In this document: positions 57,826 to 64,000 of the stretch, piece by piece
Position numbering within the stretch: the first letter of the stretch is position 1
How the letters are laid out: each line of letters begins with the position of its first letter
DNA from: Lineus longissimus
Lineage: Eukaryota; Nemertea; Pilidiophora; Heteronemertea; Lineidae
Assembly: GCF_910592395.1 (NCBI RefSeq)
Contig: NC_088316.1
Span: 20,478,501 to 20,542,500 of the forward strand
DNA length: 64,000 nucleotides
Direction of reading: 5' to 3'
Position numbers and translations under genes: made by a program
The notes under the pieces: generated by a model
Told to the model about the DNA's origin: nothing
Databases searched by the model: none
The model's input: the letters and a program-made list of their open reading frames with translations, nothing else

Positions 57826-60800
57826 AAGACAATGGTCACAACCAGTCTAGGACATCACACCGACTTGATGTCTCCGCCTGAACGATGGAAGACCATGGTC
57901 ACAACCAGTCTAGGACATCACACCGACTTGATGCCTCATCCTGAACGATGGAAGACAATGGTCACAACCAGTCTAGGACATCACACTGACTTGATGTCTC
58001 CGCCTGAACGATGGAAGACAATGGTCACAACCAGTCTAGGACATCACACCGACTTGATGTCTCCGCCTGAACGATGGAAGACAATGGTATCAACCAGTCT
58101 AGAACATCACACCGACTTGATGTCTTTGCCTGAACGATGGAAGACAATGGTCACAACCAGTCTAGGACATCACATCGACTTGATGCCTCCGCCTGAACGA
58201 TGGAAGACAATGGTATCAACCAGTCTAGGACATCACACCGACTTGATCTCCGCCTGAACGATGGAAGACAATGGTCACAACCAGTCTAGGACATCACACC
58301 GACTTGATGTCTCCGCCTGAACGATGGAAGACAATGGTCACAACCAGTCTAGGACATCACACCGACTTGATCTCCGCCTGAACGATGGAAGACAATGGTC
58401 ACAACCAGTCTAGGACATCACACCGACTTGATGTCTCCGCCTGAACGATGGAAGACAATGGTCACAACCAGTCTAGGACATCACACCGACTTGATCTCCG
58501 CCTGAACGATGGAAGACAATGGTATCAACCAGTCTAGGACATCACACCGACTTGATCTCCGCCTGAACGATGGAAGACAATGGTCACAACCAGTCTAGGA
58601 CATCACACCGACTTGATGTCTCCGCCTGAACGATGGAAGACAATGGTATCAACCAGTCTAGGACATCACACCGACTTGATCTCCGCCTGAACGATGGAAG
58701 ACAATGGTCACAACCAGTCTAGGACATCACACCGACTTGATGTCTCCGCCTGAACGATGGAAGACAATGGTCACAACCAGTCTAGGACATCACATCGACT
58801 TGATCTCCGCCTGAACGATGGAAGACAATGGTATCAACCAGTCTAGGACATCACACCGACTTGATGCCTCCGCCTGAACGATGGAAGACAATGGTCACAA
58901 CCAGTCTAGGACATCACACCGACTTGATGTCTCCGCCTGAACGATGGAAGACAATGGTCACAACCAGTCTAGGACATCACACCGACTTGATGTCTCCGCC
59001 TGAACGATGGAAGACAATGGTCACAACCAGTCGAGGACATCACACCGACTTGATGTCTCCGCCTGAACGATGGAAGACAAGGGTATCAACCAGTCTAGGA
59101 CATCACATCGACTTAATGTCTCCGCCTGAACGATGGAAGACAATGGTCACAACCAGTCGAGGACATCACACCGACTTGATGTCTCCGCCTGAACGATGGA
59201 AGACAATGGTCACAACCAGTCTAGGACATCACACCGACTTGATGTCTCCACCTGAACGATGGAAGACAATGGTTACAACCAGTCTAGGACATCACACCGA
59301 CTTGATGCCTCCACCTGGACGATGGAAGACAATGGTCACAACCAGTCTAGGACATCACACCGACTTGATGCCTCCACCTGGACGATGGAAGACAATGGTC
59401 ACAACCAGTCTAGGACATCACACCGACTTGATGTCTCCGCCTGAACGATGGAAGACAATGGTCACAACCAGTCTAGGACATCACACCGACTTGATGCCTC
59501 CACCTGAACGATGGAAGACCATGGTCACAACCAGTCTAGGACATCACACTGACTTGATGTCTCCGCCTGAACGATGGAAGACAATGGTATCAACCAGTCT
59601 AGGACATCACACCGACTTGATGCCTCCGCCTGAACGATGGAAGACAATGGTCACAACCAGTCTAGGACATCACACCGACTTGATGTCTCCGCCTGAACGA
59701 TGGAAGACAAGGGTATCAACCAGTCTAGGACATCACACCGACTTGATGTCTCCGCCTGAACGATGGAAGACCATGGTCACAACCAGTCTAGGACATCACA
59801 CTGACTTGATGTCTCCGCCTGAACGATGGAAGACAATGGTATCAACCAGTCTAGGACATCACACCGACTTGATGTCTCCGCCTGAACGATGGAAGACCAT
59901 GGTCACAACCAGTCTAGGACATCACACTGACTTGATGTCTCCGCCTGAACGATGGAAGACAATGGTCACAACCAGTCTAGGACATCACACCGACTTGATG
60001 CCTCCACCTGGACGATGGAAGACAATGGTCACAACCAGTCTAGGACATCACACCGACTTGATGTCTCCGCCTGAACGATGGAAGACAATGGTATCAACCA
60101 GTCTAGGACATCACACCGACTTGATGTCTCCGCCTGAACGATGGAAGACCATGGTCACAACCAGTCTAGGACATCACACCGACTTGATCTCCGCCTGAAC
60201 GATGGAAGACAATGGTCACAACCAGTCTAGGTCATCACACCGACTTGATCTCCGCCTGAACGATGGAAGACAATGGTATCAACCAGTCTAGGACATCACA
60301 CCGACTTGATGTCTCCGCCTAAACGATGGAAGACAATGGTCACAACCAGTCTAGGACATCACACCGACTTGATGTCTCCGCCTGAACGATGGAAGACAAT
60401 GGTCACAACCAGTCTAGGACATCACACCGACTTGATCTCCGCCTGAACGATGGAAGACAATGGTATCAACCAGTCTAGGACATCACACCGACTTGATCTC
60501 CGCCTGAACGATGGAAGACAATGGTCACAACCAGTCTAGGTCATCACACCGACTTGATCTCCACCTGAACGATGGAAGACAATGGTATCAACCAGTCTAG
60601 GACATCACACCGACTTGATCTCCGCCTGAACGATGGAAGACAATGGTATCAACCAGTCTAGGACATCACACCGACTTGATCTCCGCCTGAACGATGGAAG
60701 ACAATGGTATCAACCAGTCTAGGACATCACACCGACTTGATCTCCGCCTGAACGATGGAAGACAATGGTTACAACCAGTCTAGGACATCACACCGACTTG

Positions 60801-61775
60801 ATCTCCGCCTGAACGATGGAAGACAATGGTCACAACCAGTCTAGGACATCACACCGACTTGATGTCTCCGCCTGAACGATGGAAGACAATGGTATCAACC
60901 AGTCTAGGACATCACACCGACTTGATGTCTCCGCCTGAACGATGGAAGACAATGGTCACAACCAGTCTAGGACATCACACCGACTTATGTCTCCGCCTGA
61001 ACGATGGAAGACAATGGTCACAACCAGTCTAGGACATCACACCGACTTGATGTCTCCGCCTGAACGATGGAAGACCATGGTCACAACCAGTCTAGGACAT
61101 CACACCGACTTGATGCCTCATCCTGAACGATGGAAGACAATGGTCACAACCAGTCTAGGACATCACACTGACTTGATGTCTCCGCCTGAACGATGGAAGA
61201 CAATGGTCACAACCAGTCTAGGACATCACACCGACTTGATGTCTCCGCCTGAACGATGGAAGACAATGGTATCAACCAGTCTAGAACTTCACACCGACTT
61301 GATGTCTTTGCCTGAACGATGGAAGACAATGGTCACAACCAGTCTAGGACATCACATCGACTTGATGCCTCTGCCTGAACGATGGAAGACAATGGTATCA
61401 ACCAGGCTAGGACATCACACCGATTTGATGTCTCCGACTGAAGGATGGAAATCAATGGTCTACCAAGTCTAGGACATCACACCGACTTGAAGTGTCGCTC
61501 TGAACTAGGGAAGACAATGGTCACAACCAGTCTAGGACATCACACCGACTTGATCTCCGCCTGAACGATGGAAGACAATGGTCACAACCAGTCTAGGACA
61601 TTACACCGACTTGATGTCTCTGCCTGAACGATGGAAGACAATCACACTGACTTAATGCCTCCGCCTGAACGATGGAAGACAGCTGTCACAACCAGTCTAG
61701 GACATCACAACGACTTGATGTCTCCACCTGAACGATGGGAGACAATGGTCACATCCAGTCTAGGACATCACATCA
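57826..61775 (+). repeat. 4-kb minisatellite, 61/63-bp unit, about 63 copies
   Basis: The unit contains GGTCACAACCAGTCTAGGAC, ATCACACCGACTTGATGTCT and CCGCCTGAACGATGGAAGAC. A 63-bp form (GATGTCTCC) and a 61-bp form (GATCTCC) alternate. Runs of the 63-bp form stay open in one frame (up to 456 codons), and each 61-bp unit breaks it. GGTCACAACC and GGTATCAACC are the main second variants. Units at both ends are the most diverged. Confidence 0.97.
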
Positions 61776-64000
61776 ACTAACCCTAAAGCTACTAACCCTA
61801 AAGCTACTAACCCTCAAGCCACTAACCCTCAATCTACTAACCCTCAAGCTACTAACCCTCAAGCTACTAACCCTCAAGCTACTAAACCTGAAGCTACTAA
61901 CCCTGAAGCCACTAACCCTGAAGCCACTAACCCTGAAGCAACTAACCCTGAAGCCACTAACCCTGAAGCCACTAACCCTGAAGCCACTAACCCTGAAGCC
62001 ACTTACCCTGAAGCCACTAACCCTGAAGCGAATAACCCTAATGCCACTAACCCTAAGGCCACTAACCCTAAGGCCACTAACCCTAAGGCCACTAACCCTA
62101 AGGCCACTAACCCTAAGGCCACTAACCCTAAGGCCACTAACCCTAAGGCCACTAACCCTAAGGCCACTAACCCTAAAGGCACTTTCCCTAACGCCACTAA
62201 CCCTAAGGCCACTAACCCTCAGTCCACTAACCCTAAGGCCACTAACCCTAAGGCCACTAACCCTAAGGCCACTAACCCTAAGGCCACTAACCCTAAGGCC
62301 ACTAACCCTAAGGCCACTAACCCTAAGGCCACTAACCCTAAGGCCACTAACCCTAAGGCCACTAACCCTAAGGCCACTAACCCTAAGGCCACTAACCCTA
62401 AGGCCACTAACCCTAGAGCAACTAACCCTAGACCAACTAACCCTAGGGCAACTAACCCTAGTGCAACTAACCCTAGGGCAACTAACCCTAGGGCAACTAA
62501 CCCTAGGGCAACTAACCCTAGGGCAACTAACCCTAGACCAACTAACCCTAGGGCAACTAACCCTAGACCAACTAACCCTAGGGCAACTAATCCTAGGGCA
62601 ACTAACCCTAGATCAACTAACCCTAGGGCAACTAACCCTAGGGCAACTAACCCTAGACCAACTAACCCTAGGGCAACTAACCCTAGGGCAACTAACCCTA
62701 GACCAACTAACCCTAGGGCAACTAACCCTAGGGCAACTAACCCTAGACCAACTAACCCTAGGGCAACTAACCCTAGGGCAACTAACCCTAGACCAACTAA
62801 CCCTAGGGCAACTAACCCTAGGGCAACTAACCCTAGACCAACTAACCCTAGGGCAACTAACCCTAGACCAACTAACCCTAGACCAACTAACCCTAGGGCA
62901 ACTAACCCTAGGGCAACTAACCCTAGGGCAACTAACCCTAGACCAACTAACCCTAGGGCAACTAACCCTAGGCCAACTAACCCTAGACCAACTAACCCTA
63001 GGGCAACTAACCCTAGACCAACTAACCCTAGGGCAACTAACCCTAGGGCAACTAACCCTAGGGCAAATAACCCTAGGGCAACTAACCCTAGGGCAACTAA
63101 CCCTAGACCAACTAACCCAAGACCAACTAACCCTAGACCAACTAACCCTAGGGCAACTAACCCTAGGGCAACTAACCCTAGGGCAACTAACCCTAGGGCA
63201 ACTAACCCTAGGGCAACTAACCCTAGGGCAACTAACCCTAGACCAACTAACCCTAGGGCAACTAACCCTAGGGCAACTAACCCTAGGGCAACTAACCCTA
63301 GGGCAACTAACCCTAGGGCAACTAACCCTAGGGCAACTAACCCTAGGGCAACTAACCCTAGACCAACTAACCCTAGACCAACTAACTTTAGGGCAAATAA
63401 CCCTAGGGCAACTAACCCTAGACCAACTAACCCTAGACCAACTAACCCTAGACCAACTAACCCTAGGGCAACTAACCCTAGGGCAACTAACCCTAGACCA
63501 ACTAACCCTAGGGCAACTAACCCTAGGGCAACTAACCCTAGACCAACTAACCCTAGGGCAACTAACCCTAGGGCAACTAACCCTAGGGCAACTAACCCTA
63601 GACCAACTAACCCTAGGGCAACTAACCCTAGACCAACTAACCCTAGGGCAACTAACCCTAGGGCAACTAACCCTAGGGCAACTAACCCTAGGGCAACTAA
63701 CCCTAAACCAACTAACCCTAGGGCAACTAACCCTAGGGCAACTAACCCTAGAGCAACTAACCCTAGACCAACTAACCCTAGGGCAACTAACCCTAGGGTA
63801 ACTAACCCTAGGGCAACTAACCCTAGGGTAACTAACCCTAGACCAACTAACCCTAGGGCAACTAACCCTAGGGCAACTAACCCTAGACCAACTAACCCTA
63901 GGGCAACTAACCCTAGGGCAACTAACCCTAGGGCAACTAACCCTAGGGCAACTAACCCTAGGGCAACTAACCCTAGGGCAACTAACCCTAGGGCAACTAA
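61776..64000 (+). repeat. 15-bp telomere-like minisatellite, about 148 copies, running off the window end
   Basis: Each unit is ACTAACCCT plus six variable bases, so every unit contains CTAACCCTA or CTAACCCT, the C-rich telomere motif. Blocks are ordered: AAAGCT/CAAGCT (61776-61880), GAAGCC (about 61881-62035), AAGGCC (about 62036-62405), then mixed AGGGCA and AGACCA (62406-64000). The 688-codon frame is an artefact of the 15-bp period. Confidence 0.97.

Noticed and set aside
57814-61472. Frames of 147, 456 and 176 codons with 21-residue repeats
   Set aside because: By-product of 63-bp satellite units; 61-bp units break the frame repeatedly.
61735-63801. 688-codon frame of 5-residue LTLGQ-type repeats
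   Set aside because: Direct consequence of the 15-bp telomere-like satellite. The reverse strand is also open in parts, and no other coding feature is present.
61776-64000. True chromosome-end telomere
   Set aside because: Units are 15 bp rather than 6 bp, and the C-rich strand reads towards the right, opposite to a right-hand chromosome end.

Overview
The window is animal nuclear DNA. Its coding content is one gene broken by GT-AG introns, embedded in AT-rich non-coding sequence packed with minisatellites, decayed LINE fragments and short interspersed repeats. Telomere-type CCCTAA motifs, vertebrate-like GABA-A receptor sequence and ATGGCCGCC-type dispersed repeats suggest a marine invertebrate, either deuterostome or lophotrochozoan. 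The sequence alone does not settle the phylum.

The single confident gene is a Cys-loop (pentameric ligand-gated) chloride-channel subunit of the GABA-A receptor type on the + strand. Eight exons lie between 19843 and 55333 and join in frame across seven introns to give 429 residues. They cover the end of the N-terminal ligand-binding domain, the Cys-loop, M1 to M4, a short cytoplasmic loop and the stop codon. The signal peptide and first residues are missing; their exon was not found in 1-19842. The closest resemblance is to alpha/gamma-type (GRD-like) subunits, with a beta-like loop A.

Layout: 1-19842 holds no gene I can identify. It contains a LINE reverse-transcriptase remnant (minus strand, about 1570-2130), a composite interspersed repeat (5040-5870) and two copies of an AT-rich dispersed repeat. 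The first intron (19950-42138, about 22 kb) carries a 5.2-kb array of a 54-bp unit, an inverted pair of minisatellites, and 60-bp and 78-bp arrays. Later introns carry 51-, 69-, about 115-, 45- and 50-bp arrays, a frameshifted MADF-domain remnant and a second LINE remnant. The short intron between the M1 and M2-M3 exons is built largely from degenerate copies of those exons. Downstream of the gene are a 31-bp array, a 4-kb array of a 63-bp unit, and a 15-bp telomere-like array that runs off the window end. Tandem arrays cover roughly a quarter of the window.

Most long open frames here are by-products of satellite units whose length is a multiple of three and are not annotated as genes. I found no new multi-gene system. 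The most unusual signals are the exon-derived intron, the telomere-like array and the higher-order structure of the large arrays.
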